A stretch of 64,000 bases of DNA from Macrostomum hystrix (GCA_950097015.1 CATNEN010000032.1:2766501-2830500), one strand, 5' to 3'; shown: positions 12,201 to 21,363, counted from the stretch's first letter. Program-made: numbers and translations. Notes: generated by a model not told the origin, from the sequence alone.

Positions 12201-13756
12201 TCACTATAGCTACCACTACTACAGTTCTAAAATACATAGTTTCGTGACTACGCGTCAAAATATTTTATGCTTGGATTGATGATACTGAATATTAAAAAAA
12301 ATATCAAGTATAGAGCTAACTTTGTGCAATGCTTCTTTAGACACAAACAGTTGTTTTAAAATATAACAACATTTCTGCGCATCCAATTTTTATCGTCCTG
12401 TTTTGCTATGGATCGCAAAATATGTGCGATTAACTAAGATGCGAGTATTAACACCAGATTTTCTTGCTACTCTTGTTATCGATTATCAGTACCCTTTAAG
12501 AACAAAAAATTAAGTAAGAATTAAAGCATATGATAAACTATGTGCAAATCAACTCTGATACTTTTTTGAAGTAATCAGAATTGTAATAATTTTAAAACCG
12601 AAATAAATTTACTTATTTTATGTTTTAATTTTATGTATCTACCAAATACAGTTTTTTGGGTTAAGTGATAAAACTAACCGTACTTATTTACATGTCGAGG
12701 ACACTTTTAGACTTCTTAAACGCTTCTTAAACTCTCTTTAAACGCTTCGCGCCAAGTGAGCACACAAATACCAATACAAGTGGCTTTGCTATTCATTTTG
12801 TACAATCGGGCATCATCACTGAGCTCAAGATATATTGTACGCGTGATACTAACTCACAGACCGCAATGCCTCGTGTAACTTATGCGAAAGTAATAATAAA
12901 GTAATTTAGCATTTATTTAGCAGACGACAGCGGCGCAGATTTTACGCTCATAAACCCGATCATTTGTCTGCCCGAATTCAAGCTCTGATTGCCAGCGAAA
13001 TCGGACCAATTATATATCATGATGGTGCGCATGCGGTGATTGGCGTGTAAAATCACTATCGTATATCGTGCAGGCGCCTATGTTTGTTGGGCCACTTGTA
13101 TCCTAGCAATTTTCCTCGAAGTCAAACTAAGATTATAGCTGAGACATGGCCAGCTGCACCGATTTTAAGATCCAAGATGGATCGATTGTTTTGTTAGACA
13201 GAGTATATAGAGACTCTTTACCATATAGATGTATTTTCCGATAATAATGGATCACGCACAGCTTGATAGAAATATTTATAATACTGTAGGGAACTTCTAG
13301 TGTACATGTACTTTTCTAGTAGTGTTCTCGCATTCTGGCATCTATTGTGTGTATTCTGTTTTCAACATTTCTATCTCACCCCGCCTTCACTAGTGTTCTC
13401 TCACGCCCAGATCTCGTGATTGGCCGACTCTTTACTCGTTGTCACCCACCCCCCGCTGCCACCCTTACCCTGCGCGTAGTTCATGCAAGCCTTTATAAGC
13501 TGCCGTATCGCTAAGTAGGTTGTCTTGTTGACACGCTTAGTGTTATTGTTATTGCGGTGAAATATGAGCTACGTCTGGATTATTAATATACCGAATATGA
13601 GTCTGAGAAGTTTGAGAAGCCAGAGCTAACGATTAAAAGTTAGTGTACTTCGTGTCGGTCCATAGTAACTTTAATTTCCAAACTGGGATATTTATGCGAT
13701 GTGAGTCTCTACCGACAAACAATTGTGTCCACAATTACAAGGCGCAATCTTTTGCG
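9263..13756. other. Long gene-poor AT-rich stretch
   Basis: No gene, RNA gene or clear transposon is supported in about 4.5 kb. Open frames are all under 80 residues and lack motifs. The last 470 bp (about 13,284-13,756), just left of the Polinton, carries a TTTATAAGC box and CT/GC-rich patches that could be a promoter or an old solo LTR, but I could not confirm ends or target duplication. Confidence 0.4.
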
Positions 13757-13762
13757 GAAGTA
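13757..13762. repeat. Polinton target-site duplication, left copy
   Basis: GAAGTA here is repeated exactly at 29489-29494, just outside the other end of the element. Six-base target duplications are characteristic of Maverick/Polinton integration. Confidence 0.85.
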
Positions 13763-14185
13763 AGTAGTATGGGTTAACAGAACTCTGCCGCAAGGAATTC
13801 CGCGGAAATTCCGTGGGGCCCTAGTTTGCGAACATAGCGCCTATGTTTCACATAGCAGAACTCTGCCGCAAGGAAATCCGCGGAAATTCCATGGGACCCA
13901 GTGCATGTACATAGGCCCATGTTTTACATAGCAAAACTCTGCCGCAAGGAAGTCCTCGGAAATTCCGTGGGGTCCTATAGTGTGTGAACAAACGCCATGT
14001 GTTTGCATAGTGGACTCTGTCGCAGGTAAATCTGTCTGAGAGGGAGAGAGGCAGTCAGTGCAGTCTGATAAACCGATTGTTTATTCAGTTCCACTCCTCC
14101 AATGGGAATTTCACTTTTGCTCTGGTCTGTGTTATTTTTTCATATGAAGACAACAACAAAACAACTGTTGGTCTGGGGAAAACAG
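13763..14185 (+). repeat. Polinton left terminal inverted repeat
   Basis: This pairs with 29068-29488 in inverted orientation over the full length, with one 2-bp difference near 13,978. Inside it are at least three degenerate direct copies of a unit of about 70-77 bp. Each has the core AACTCTGCCGCAAGGAA followed by a palindrome-like GGAAATTCC stretch, at about 13,780, 13,857 and 13,925; a fourth weaker copy lies near 14,014. These could be binding sites for the integrase or terminal protein, by analogy with other terminal repeats. Confidence 0.9.
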
Positions 14186-14356
14186 TGAAACCACCGTCTG
14201 TTTGCAGTGGGTATGGCCAACACTGTAGAAATAGGACAGTGGATGCGTAGCATGGATACATAAACTCTGCCTAATGTTATTATATGTTTTCTTAGTATTA
14301 TATATGCGCCCACAGTCTCACCCACCCCATTACATTAACCCACCCCACTCCGCTGG

Positions 14357-14364
14357 TATATAAG
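14357..14364 (+). promoter_or_regulatory. TATA box upstream of PC4-like gene
   Basis: TATATAAG lies 80 bp before the ATG at 14,444, in a GC-rich setting followed by GGGTGGGG and a T-run. It is the clearest core-promoter element in the Polinton and sits just inside the left terminal repeat. Confidence 0.6.
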
Positions 14365-14443
14365 GGTGGGGATTTTTTTATTGTTAAGAGAGGATTTCTT
14401 TAAAACTAATAGCCATTTCGTCACGTAAGTTTGACCTGCTACC

Positions 14444-15202
14444 ATGGATCTTAGCGACGGCTTCAAAGTTCAAGTGCAGGAGTATGAAGGCAATAGATTC
14501 ATCGCTATCCGACGCTTCTACTCTTCTGACGGGGAGCTGAAGCCTGGAATCCCTGGATTCAACTTGAACGTACACCAATGGGAGAAGCTGAAGCAGCTAA
14601 GGCGCCAACTCGTGCAGGCTGCAGTCAACCGACGAAACGTCACTGCCAAGCTGGGCTCCGACAAGCTCGTAGAAGTCAAGCGAGGAGTCATCTGGCTCAA
14701 GCGACTGCCGGAGGACTGCACGGAGGATTTCCTGAGACGGAATTCGATCGAGATGACTCCCCGTCTGTGGCGAGCGCTGTGGTGCCATGTCGACCGGATC
14801 AGTAGTGAGCTGAGAGGAAAGTCACCGGAGTGCGAGTACGAGCTGGACCCTCAGGACATCAAGACCGAGCCGGACATCGAGAATCGGGCGGGCCAACACT
14901 CTAGTGAGGATGCGGACGACGAGAAGACGCTGCTGATTTCCGAGTCAGACAACGCAACCTCCGAACCGCTTCCAGCTGCAGCCCAACTTTCGACGCCCAA
15001 AGCATTCGGCTGCATCCCACAGCAGGACAGCGACCTGTCTCAGGATCCTTACTGGTACCAGGCCCGAGCGGCTGCGGGTCTCAGTGTCAACTGCTTGATC
15101 GGAAGCCGCAAGCGCAAGCAGCCATGGCCTCTGCGTAGGAGCGATGCGATCAAGTTTCCGAAGCTGACGGATGACTCAGATGAAAACAAGGACAACGAGT
15201 GA
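14444..15202 (+). CDS. PC4/Sub1-like transcription coactivator or ssDNA-binding protein
   Basis: PC4/Sub1 proteins bind single-stranded DNA and help RNA polymerase II initiation. Residues 6-50 of this 252-residue product follow the PC4 fold pattern: strands GFKVQVQEY and RFIAIRRFY, an acidic turn SSDGELKPG, then GIPGFNLNVHQWEKLKQL, matching the PC4 'DGE-KPG--G--L---QW--LK' signature. Residues 75-125 look like a second, weaker copy (VEVKRGVIWLKRL then EMTPRLWRALWCHVDRI). If so, one chain could form the PC4 pseudo-dimer. The C-terminal half is acidic and disordered, ending with a basic patch SRKRKQPWPLRR that could be a nuclear signal. The start has a strong ACCATGG context. It is the first gene inside the left repeat and has its own TATA box. 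A replication ssDNA-binding role is an alternative to transcription. Confidence 0.72.
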   Translation: MDLSDGFKVQVQEYEGNRFIAIRRFYSSDGELKPGIPGFNLNVHQWEKLKQLRRQLVQAAVNRRNVTAKLGSDKLVEVKRGVIWLKRLPEDCTEDFLRRNSIEMTPRLWRALWCHVDRISSELRGKSPECEYELDPQDIKTEPDIENRAGQHSSEDADDEKTLLISESDNATSEPLPAAAQLSTPKAFGCIPQQDSDLSQDPYWYQARAAAGLSVNCLIGSRKRKQPWPLRRSDAIKFPKLTDDSDENKDNE

Positions 15203-15483
15203 ATTTCCAAGTGACAGTACATGCGTCAAATAATTTCTAACTTCTTTCATTTGGTCAAATGCGCACTAAGCTTATTATCTATCCAGCCATATTTCAGCAA
15301 TATAGGCTACAGTGTAATTTTGCTCTGTGCTTTTCGCAATAGCTAATTTAACTGTCTTTTTTGGCTTTATTTCTCGGTATATGTATCAAGACATTTTATA
15401 AACTACATTGTGGCAATGCAACTTAAGAAAGTTGCTAAAGACAATAAATAATATTGATTCTGACATCCTCTTCATGTTGGAAA

Positions 15484-16551
15484 ATGGAAAAGCTTTACTA
15501 CAATCCCGCTCAGCCGGCCAGTTTCTCAGGTGCATCAAAGTTGCAGCAGCAACTAGGGAAAAATAATGAGGGGAAATCTAGAAAATACATTGAGCTGTGG
15601 TTAACTGAACAGCCCGTGCACACACTGCACAGGTCGGCTAGAAGGCGCTATCCCAGAGCACCAATCATAGTGAGAGCGATAGATGACCAGTGGGAACTTG
15701 ACCTGGTCGAGATGATCCCATTCGCCAAGTACAACAAAGGCTACAAGTACATCCTCACTTGCATTGACGTGTTGTCTAAATCAGCATGGGCCAAGCCGTT
15801 GAAGAACAAATCAGCTGCAGAAGTAAAGTCCGCATTCGAGAGCATTTTGAGATGCTCAAAGCGCCAGCCTCGCACAGTCCGCACAGATCAGGGAAAAGAA
15901 TTCATAAACACTAATTTTAGGCAGTTCTGCATACAGCGGGGAATCCTGGCCTTCAAAACTAACAGTGAGCAGAAAGCTGCAGTAATTGAGCGATGGAACC
16001 GAACTTTGAAGAGTAAGATGTGGAAATATTTCACTCACAAGAGCACACTGCTCTGGATTGATGTGCTGCCTAAGCTGGTGAAATCATACAACAATACTTA
16101 CCACAGAAGTATCAAAATGGCACCGACAAGTGTCTGCAAAGAGAATGAGTCTGAGGTGTGGATGAATCTGTACGACGGAAAGGCAATTGAGACTGTACAG
16201 CGACCCAAGAAGCCAAAGTTCTGTGAGAAACAGTCTGTGAGAATTTCAAATGCACCCAGGCTGTTCCAAAAGGGATACAAGGCCAACTGGAGCGAGGAGG
16301 TATACACTGTAGTGTGCAGGGCACCAAAGCACTACCCGTACATGTACAAGATCCGAGACATGAAGGGTGAGGAGATTCGCGGGCTCTTTCACGAGTATGA
16401 GCTGCAGGCTGTTCCGGAATCACAGCGGCTGTATGTCATTGAGAAGGTTTTGAAGTCAGAAAAGCGCAATGGGAAAATCCGCTATCTTGTCAAGTGGGCT
16501 GGCTACAACTCCACAGGCTGGGTGGATGAAAAGGACTTAAGAAAAGTGTAG
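15484..16551 (+). CDS. INT: Polinton integrase (retroviral-type DDE, chromodomain)
   Basis: Integrates the element DNA into the host chromosome and makes the 6-bp target duplication. The 355-residue product has the catalytic core Asp in WELDLVEM, the second Asp in VRTDQGKEF and the Glu in AVIERWNRTLK, with YILTCIDVLSKSAWA between. This is the DDE pattern of retroviral and Polinton integrases. A C-terminal chromodomain follows (about residues 313-355: YVIEKVLKSEKRNGK, YLVKWAGYNSTGWVDE). The chromodomain would direct integration to modified histones. I chose the first ATG (MEKLYYNP); an upstream frame extension starts with TTG. It follows the PC4-like gene by 281 bp and is followed 35 bp later by the minor capsid gene. 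Confidence 0.92.
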   Translation: MEKLYYNPAQPASFSGASKLQQQLGKNNEGKSRKYIELWLTEQPVHTLHRSARRRYPRAPIIVRAIDDQWELDLVEMIPFAKYNKGYKYILTCIDVLSKSAWAKPLKNKSAAEVKSAFESILRCSKRQPRTVRTDQGKEFINTNFRQFCIQRGILAFKTNSEQKAAVIERWNRTLKSKMWKYFTHKSTLLWIDVLPKLVKSYNNTYHRSIKMAPTSVCKENESEVWMNLYDGKAIETVQRPKKPKFCEKQSVRISNAPRLFQKGYKANWSEEVYTVVCRAPKHYPYMYKIRDMKGEEIRGLFHEYELQAVPESQRLYVIEKVLKSEKRNGKIRYLVKWAGYNSTGWVDEKDLRKV

Positions 16552-16586
16552 ATAAGCTACAGATAAAAAAAAAATAATCAGATATA

Positions 16587-17399
16587 ATGAGAAACATTGT
16601 CATCAACAGCAACCATGGTGAAGGTATTTCTAGTGATTTTTATTTTTACCTTGCTTCACCTCTTTACCTGGATCGAAATGTGGACTATGAGGCAGCTCTT
16701 GTGGAAATCCATCTACCTGCTGCATGGTTCAATCTTGACGAACCTTACTGCATCTCTGTCTCAGATGGAAGAGAGCATGAGACCCTGGTTCTTCAACCTG
16801 GATGCTTTGGCAGAGTGGAGGAGCTGGTGGAGTCTTTGAATGAGCTGCTAGCCAACTCACGGCTGCAGTTCTTTGATGCTAGAAGTGATGGAGATGCTGC
16901 AATGGAGGCTGATCAGTCAGGTCTGATGGGACATTCTGCACCTGCTGCGGACAATGGAATAAGGTGTACAATTGATGGCTCAAGGACAGTGGTGCAGAAT
17001 AACACAGCTCAGGTGGAGCTGTATCTCCCGCCTCACCGGATTCTGCAGTGGCTTGGATTCGGAAGCCAAGGATTAAAAGTCCCACCTGGGCGTCTCGTAT
17101 CTGAGCAGTTCATCGGCTGCCCGCGCACCAACCTAATCAATGTGCACTGCAGCATCATTGAGTCGAACAACTGCAACCACAGCTCCCTGCTGAGAACTGT
17201 TAGAATGAGAGATGACATTCAATGGGGTGGCTATGTGAGCAAAGTGTTTAAGAAAACGATATTCTTCACCATTCCTAGAGTCATCTATCTACATGGTATT
17301 CGAGTGCAGTTGCGAGATATTTTTGGAAGCCTACTGATCGCGCAGTCCAGCAGTCCAGTTTTGCTAACAATTCAGATCCGTGAAAAAAGAATTTTATGA
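16587..17399 (+). CDS. Minor capsid protein (penton, single jelly-roll)
   Basis: Predicted vertex capsid protein. In Polintons a penton-type single jelly-roll gene of about this length (270 residues here) lies near the major capsid gene. Visible family features are the N-terminal segment with YLDRNVDYEAALVEIHLP and AAWFNL, a central acidic, probably flexible loop (about residues 100-125), and the later block LPPHRILQWLGF followed by VNVHCSI-like strands. The last codon and stop overlap the start of the next gene (ATGA), so the two are probably expressed together. The call depends on position and these short patterns, not on a catalytic motif. Confidence 0.72.
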   Translation: MRNIVINSNHGEGISSDFYFYLASPLYLDRNVDYEAALVEIHLPAAWFNLDEPYCISVSDGREHETLVLQPGCFGRVEELVESLNELLANSRLQFFDARSDGDAAMEADQSGLMGHSAPAADNGIRCTIDGSRTVVQNNTAQVELYLPPHRILQWLGFGSQGLKVPPGRLVSEQFIGCPRTNLINVHCSIIESNNCNHSSLLRTVRMRDDIQWGGYVSKVFKKTIFFTIPRVIYLHGIRVQLRDIFGSLLIAQSSSPVLLTIQIREKRIL

Positions 17400-17764
17400 A
17401 TTACCAGCAGCTGATTCGGCATTACTCGGGAGTTCAAACCCTTGGGGAGAAACCGGTACTCTATGGCTGCGGCAGCGCTCCAGGGCTCATGACGTACCAA
17501 CCTCCACCGGTTGCTACAACTGCAGGTGCAGCGCGGCTAATAGACAAAAGGGAAAGTAAAAAGCCATCTGTGCGATCGAAAAGAAAACGAAAACATTCTG
17601 CTAAGGGTGACACAGGAAAGAAGAGTTCAAGAAAAAATCAGACGAGGGCCGGAAACAAAAAGCTTAAGAAGAAGAGAAAAACTAGGAAACAGAAAAAGGT
17701 AGGACAAGGAAAGCAAAAAATCTACAGAAAAACTGTGAAACGCGTACTGGATTCTCTGTCCTAA
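17396..17764 (+). CDS. Small lysine/arginine-rich protein, possible core (pX/pVII-like)
   Basis: The 122-residue product has a short non-basic N-terminus (LYGCGSAPGLMTYQPP) and an extremely basic C-terminal two thirds (SKRKRKHSAK, KKLKKKRKTRKQKK, KIYRKTVKRVL). It sits between the two capsid genes, with an ATGA overlap upstream and 4 bp spacing downstream. Composition and place suggest a DNA-condensing virion core protein like adenovirus pVII or pX. That is an inference, since basic composition alone is weak evidence. Confidence 0.6.
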   Translation: MNYQQLIRHYSGVQTLGEKPVLYGCGSAPGLMTYQPPPVATTAGAARLIDKRESKKPSVRSKRKRKHSAKGDTGKKSSRKNQTRAGNKKLKKKRKTRKQKKVGQGKQKIYRKTVKRVLDSLS

Positions 17765-17768
17765 CAAT

Positions 17769-19049
17769 ATGGCTTACGGGTTCAACCCTAGACTCGATCT
17801 GTTCAAGGCGCCTGTGCTTCAGACCTGTATTGAGAAATCTGCTTATGTTGACATTCATCCTGTAAACTCTATTGTTGCAAACTCACCAATTGAATTTGAC
17901 TGCCATCAATCAGCTGATGAGTACACTGACCTGCTGAATTCGTTTCTCTATATTCGTTGTCGCGTTGTGAGATTGGGTGGTGCCCTGATCAGGGAGGATA
18001 TTGTGACTGATGGTGCTGTTACCGAGCGCAGAGACAGCCAAGTGCACCCGGAGAATTTTGTTCTAGCTACGGCCTTCTCGGATGTAATTGTCAGCATCAA
18101 CCAGCGCATTGTCTCTGGAGGAGACCAGCTGTATCCCTACCATGCCTACTTCAAAGCTCTCATGAGCTCCTCCGATGCCCAGCAGCTTAAGTTTTACCCT
18201 GCTGGATTCCTGGAACCCGACTCTGCCGATGAGAGCCACACCGAGAGGCATATGATCTCCAACTGGGTGGAATATGCGGGACCCCTCCTCAGCGACATCT
18301 TCCAGTGCCCCGTGTTCCTGCTCAACAACTTGCACCTGCACATCAAACTAGTGCCCAGCGATGGAGCCTTTGCCATTAGAGCTCCTGCCCTCAACACCAC
18401 AGCTTACCGAATGGAAATTTCCCACTGCATCCTGTACCTTCGCCGTGTCAAGGTGGTGCCCCACATCAGCCTGGCTCATGAGCAGGGACTAACGAATCAA
18501 AATGCTCTCTACCCGATCGAGCGAACTGAAATGCAGAACTTTATCCTGCCCCATGGAATTCAGTCAAAGAACATCGAGGGATTCACGCACGGAAAGCTCC
18601 CGAAGTTCATCATGCTGGCATTTGTGAGCCACCGAGCCTTCAACGGTCATCACCACTCCAGCCCGTTCCAGTTCCAAAGCTTCGAGCTGAGCCAGCTAGC
18701 TCTCAAGAAAGGGGGTGAATCAATGTGCCATGGGGCATTCACACCCGAGAACAATTCGTTTGTGAGGGAGTACCTGCACTATTTGAAAAGCTGCCAATCT
18801 GCAAGCTCCAGTGGTTCAGTTCCGTGGATTCCCTACCAACTGTTCTCGAACGAGAACACAGTGTTCGCATTTGATCTCACACCTGAGGGAGCAGCTCTGT
18901 GGTACGGCCAGAAGGAGGGAAACCTGCGGCTGGAGATTCGCTTTCGACGGGCACTGGATGAAGCCGTGTCGCTGATTGTCATGTGCGTCTATGACTCACT
19001 GATTGAAGTAACCAAGCACAGGGAGCTCTTGCTGGACTATTCATCTTGA
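17769..19049 (+). CDS. Major capsid protein (hexon-like double jelly-roll)
   Basis: Predicted trimeric double jelly-roll capsomer forming the icosahedral shell. It is 426 residues long, in the range of Polinton major capsid proteins. The start includes IHPVNSIVANSPIEFDCHQSA followed by DEYTDLLNSFLYIRCRVV, the family pattern in which the first jelly-roll begins with a conserved YxDL/Y-L-V-V stretch. Near the middle it has ISNWVEYAGPL and NNLHLHIKLVPSD, typical of the hexon strand set. The 3' third closes with EGNLRLEIRFRRALDEAVSLIVMCVYD. It is in the order minor capsid, core, major capsid, protease, ATPase, forming a morphogenesis block. Confidence 0.85.
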   Translation: MAYGFNPRLDLFKAPVLQTCIEKSAYVDIHPVNSIVANSPIEFDCHQSADEYTDLLNSFLYIRCRVVRLGGALIREDIVTDGAVTERRDSQVHPENFVLATAFSDVIVSINQRIVSGGDQLYPYHAYFKALMSSSDAQQLKFYPAGFLEPDSADESHTERHMISNWVEYAGPLLSDIFQCPVFLLNNLHLHIKLVPSDGAFAIRAPALNTTAYRMEISHCILYLRRVKVVPHISLAHEQGLTNQNALYPIERTEMQNFILPHGIQSKNIEGFTHGKLPKFIMLAFVSHRAFNGHHHSSPFQFQSFELSQLALKKGGESMCHGAFTPENNSFVREYLHYLKSCQSASSSGSVPWIPYQLFSNENTVFAFDLTPEGAALWYGQKEGNLRLEIRFRRALDEAVSLIVMCVYDSLIEVTKHRELLLDYSS

Positions 19050-19061
19050 GAGTACTGAAGG

Positions 19062-19577
19062 ATGGACTCAACTCAACTGTACTCTCTAACAAGGAGCTTT
19101 TTACCCAGCTCCAAAATCGTTATACTCACTCTCTGCTTAAAGCAGAGAGCTGTCACTGTAAATGCGGGCCAGAATTTGATGAAAAAATGCTTCAACCGAA
19201 ATAAAATAATTTTCATTCTGCTAAAACACAGCGTCAGTTTTGGACACTGGGTTGTATGCCACTTTGCTGATGGAAATACAGTGGAGTTATTCAATTCTCT
19301 TGGTTGGGATGAAGAAGCTTTAGCTGTAATTCATGAATACTTGAAGGATATAGGTGGGATGGTTCAATTTCAACTGGTTTGCAACGTCAATAAAATCCAA
19401 AGCGCTCAGTCGGACAAGTGCGGCCTGTTTTGTGTCTACTTTGCCCACCAGAGGCTAGCTTTGAAGCGGTCCTTCCTGGGTATTCTCACGAGTCTGCATG
19501 CAAAGAAGAAATGTCACCTGAATGATAAAGTACTCAGGCAATTTGAAGTTTGCTTAAGAAAAACCCAGAAACCTTGA
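19062..19577 (+). CDS. PRO: Adenain-like (C5/Ulp1-type) maturation protease
   Basis: Cysteine protease expected to process capsid and core precursors. The 171-residue product has the adenain order: His62 in GHWVVC, an acid position in VELFNSLG (residues 74-81), Gln113 and Cys120 in the block SAQSDKCGLFCVYF. The Gln to Cys spacing of seven matches adenoviral protease. Oddly, the residue usually Asp in the FDSLG-type block is Asn78 here, with Glu75 nearby; activity may use another acid or be changed. It follows the major capsid gene by 12 bp and precedes the ATPase by 26 bp. Confidence 0.82.
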   Translation: MDSTQLYSLTRSFLPSSKIVILTLCLKQRAVTVNAGQNLMKKCFNRNKIIFILLKHSVSFGHWVVCHFADGNTVELFNSLGWDEEALAVIHEYLKDIGGMVQFQLVCNVNKIQSAQSDKCGLFCVYFAHQRLALKRSFLGILTSLHAKKKCHLNDKVLRQFEVCLRKTQKP

Positions 19578-19603
19578 GTATATTCTGAAAGTCTATTGAA
19601 GAG

Positions 19604-20251
19604 ATGGAATCTCAGAAAGCATGCTACGATGTTCGCCTGCGTCAGGGCAGCTGCATGATTGTCAGCGGTCCCACAAATGCGGGAAAGACAACCTTTGTGA
19701 AGCATCTAATTCAGTATAGGGAAGTCCTATTCGACATTCAACCTGGCAGAGTGCTCTGGTACTATGGGATTCCACAGCCGGCGCATGCTGAGCTAAGCCG
19801 CCTGGGGGTCCACTTGCAGCAGGGATTCCCCTCCAACTTTGAAACAGCACTCAGATCCAATGACCTGGTTGTGTTTGACGACTTGATTGACGAAAGCTCA
19901 AGTTCTGCTTCAATGCGAAATATCTTTACTGGAATAGCCCATCATCTGCCCTGCTTTCTGGTGATGCTGACTCAGAACATGTTTTTCAAGGGAAAGGAGT
20001 TGCGGACGATGAGTTTGAATGCCATGTACTTCGTAATCATGAAGAACCCCAGAGATCAGCTGCAGATTTCCGCATTGGGCAGGCAGTGCTTTCCCGAGAA
20101 GCCGAGTTTTCTGCTTGCGGTGTTCAAGCATGTCACATCCCAGGGTAGGGGGGCATATCTGTTTCTGGATTTCCACCCGTCCACCCCCGATGAGCTGCGA
20201 GTCCGAGCGCGAGTTCTGCCCAATCAGCGCCCCCATCTGGTCTATGCTTAA
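19604..20251 (+). CDS. ATP: DNA-packaging ATPase (FtsK/HerA, A32-like)
   Basis: Predicted motor that translocates the genome into preformed capsids. The 215-residue product has Walker A GPTNAGKT (residues 22-29) and Walker B DLVVFDDLIDE (about 87-97), then a sensor-like stretch with FLVMLTQNMFFKG (about 120-132), as in A32-type Polinton ATPases. Length is as usual for Polintons. It is tightly packed after the protease gene. Confidence 0.88.
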   Translation: MESQKACYDVRLRQGSCMIVSGPTNAGKTTFVKHLIQYREVLFDIQPGRVLWYYGIPQPAHAELSRLGVHLQQGFPSNFETALRSNDLVVFDDLIDESSSSASMRNIFTGIAHHLPCFLVMLTQNMFFKGKELRTMSLNAMYFVIMKNPRDQLQISALGRQCFPEKPSFLLAVFKHVTSQGRGAYLFLDFHPSTPDELRVRARVLPNQRPHLVYA

Positions 20252-20300
20252 GAATGGATCACTTGTGATCATCCTGGTCATTCAAACAAAGAAAATTAAT

Positions 20301-20624
20301 ATGGAAGTGTTTGATTGCCATCAAAGTTTGTTTGAAGTTCTAGCCTCATATGCTAAATACACTATTCGCCTCAAGCGCATGTTAATAAAAGAAAGCCCAA
20401 AAGAAGTTGGAATTTTCCTTGCTGAAGCCTGCCACAACCTGCTACAAGACAATTTACCCTTCTCACCTCAAGAGAAGGCTGTACTTAAAAAATCAAAGGA
20501 AATTATCCGCAGAATCCCTGCAAAGAAAAGAAAAGCTGATTTGCTGACTACTGCTTTCATTAAGATTCTTCCAGTTCTGCTGAAACTTGTGAAGAAGAGG
20601 AGGGCAAATGCACAAATTCAATGA
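20301..20624 (+). CDS. Small basic conserved-type Polinton protein
   Basis: The 107-residue product reads from an ATG 49 bp after the ATPase stop; a longer frame overlapping the ATPase gene is less likely. It has an N-terminal helical part, then LAEACHNLLQDNLPFSP, KKSKEIIRRIPAKKRKADLL and a hydrophobic segment FIKILPVLLKLVKKRR. I recall small proteins with this plan (L-x-GN-x-P, Lys-rich spacer, hydrophobic end) near animal Polinton capsid genes; a virion-associated, membrane-active or core role similar to pVI/pX is possible. No function is proven. Confidence 0.55.
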   Translation: MEVFDCHQSLFEVLASYAKYTIRLKRMLIKESPKEVGIFLAEACHNLLQDNLPFSPQEKAVLKKSKEIIRRIPAKKRKADLLTTAFIKILPVLLKLVKKRRANAQIQ

Positions 20625-21333
20625 AATGGTTTTAATTGCGAAATCAGAGTATGAAATGCTGACACAGAGTGTAAAGCCCACTGAGTCTGTAACTGATGCG
20701 ACCATGAAACAGGCGCAGATGAAGTGTGATGAAATTCTGTTCGCTGAAGATTGTCCTGACGATGTGAAGACTGCCATGTACCAGAGTGCAATGAAAAGCC
20801 TGCTGGTCAAACGCAAGCAGCTAGGAAACGAAGTGAGAGGTAGTGAGGCAAAAGTTTTGAAAGTGGAGATGACAGGTAGAAACTTGGATGAAAAGATCTA
20901 TCAGTCAGTGCCACAGAAGTTCAAGGCAAGAGCTCGCAGTCTATGGGCCATCCTGTCCGGTAATGAGTCTTCAATCCGAGTTTATGACAATGGGGAGGTC
21001 GAGATTTCAGGCCGCTTGATCCCCGCCTCAAACATTGTGGATTTAATTCAGCACACTGTAAGAGACTCACAGAGTGCCAGTGAACCAACTGGCTGGAAAG
21101 AATTCATTGATTTACTAAGACAAAAGGACCTAAATGTCCCTTTGACTGCAGTTGGAAAGTTTGCTCGCAAGCAAATTCTGCAGCACACTGCTGATGGCGC
21201 TGATAGAGTTCGCAATGAACAATCTCCAATCAAGGGATTAGGCAGTGAGTGTGCGTGGCTAAGGCTTAACAAAGGCAGAAGAAACGCTATAATAACTCGA
21301 ATGAAAAATAGAAAAATATTTTCAAAAGTTTGA
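20608..21333 (+). CDS. Polinton protein of unknown function, GEVEISG-type module
   Basis: The 241-residue product starts within the end of the upstream gene (17-bp overlap). The N-terminal third is helical and charged. The middle (about residues 100-150) has PQKFKARARSLWAIL followed by IRVYDNGEVEISG and RLIPASNIVDLIQH, a compact pattern with a short strand pair then a helix. I have seen similar unnamed proteins among animal Polinton-like genes, but assign no role. The C-terminus is basic (LNKGRRNAIITRMKNRK). It lies 30 bp before the TBP-like gene. Confidence 0.55.
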   Translation: MHKFNEMVLIAKSEYEMLTQSVKPTESVTDATMKQAQMKCDEILFAEDCPDDVKTAMYQSAMKSLLVKRKQLGNEVRGSEAKVLKVEMTGRNLDEKIYQSVPQKFKARARSLWAILSGNESSIRVYDNGEVEISGRLIPASNIVDLIQHTVRDSQSASEPTGWKEFIDLLRQKDLNVPLTAVGKFARKQILQHTADGADRVRNEQSPIKGLGSECAWLRLNKGRRNAIITRMKNRKIFSKV

Positions 21334-21363
21334 AGCGGTGTCCATACCAAAAGAGCTCGAAGT

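Noticed and set aside
13284-13756. Possible solo LTR or promoter left of the Polinton (TGTAGGGAAC start, TTTATAAGC box)
   Set aside because: No matching second copy and no target duplication in the window.
20115-20300. Upstream extension of the small basic gene into the ATPase gene
   Set aside because: The ATPase frame has Walker motifs there; an ATG at 20,301 just after the ATPase stop gives a normal gene boundary.
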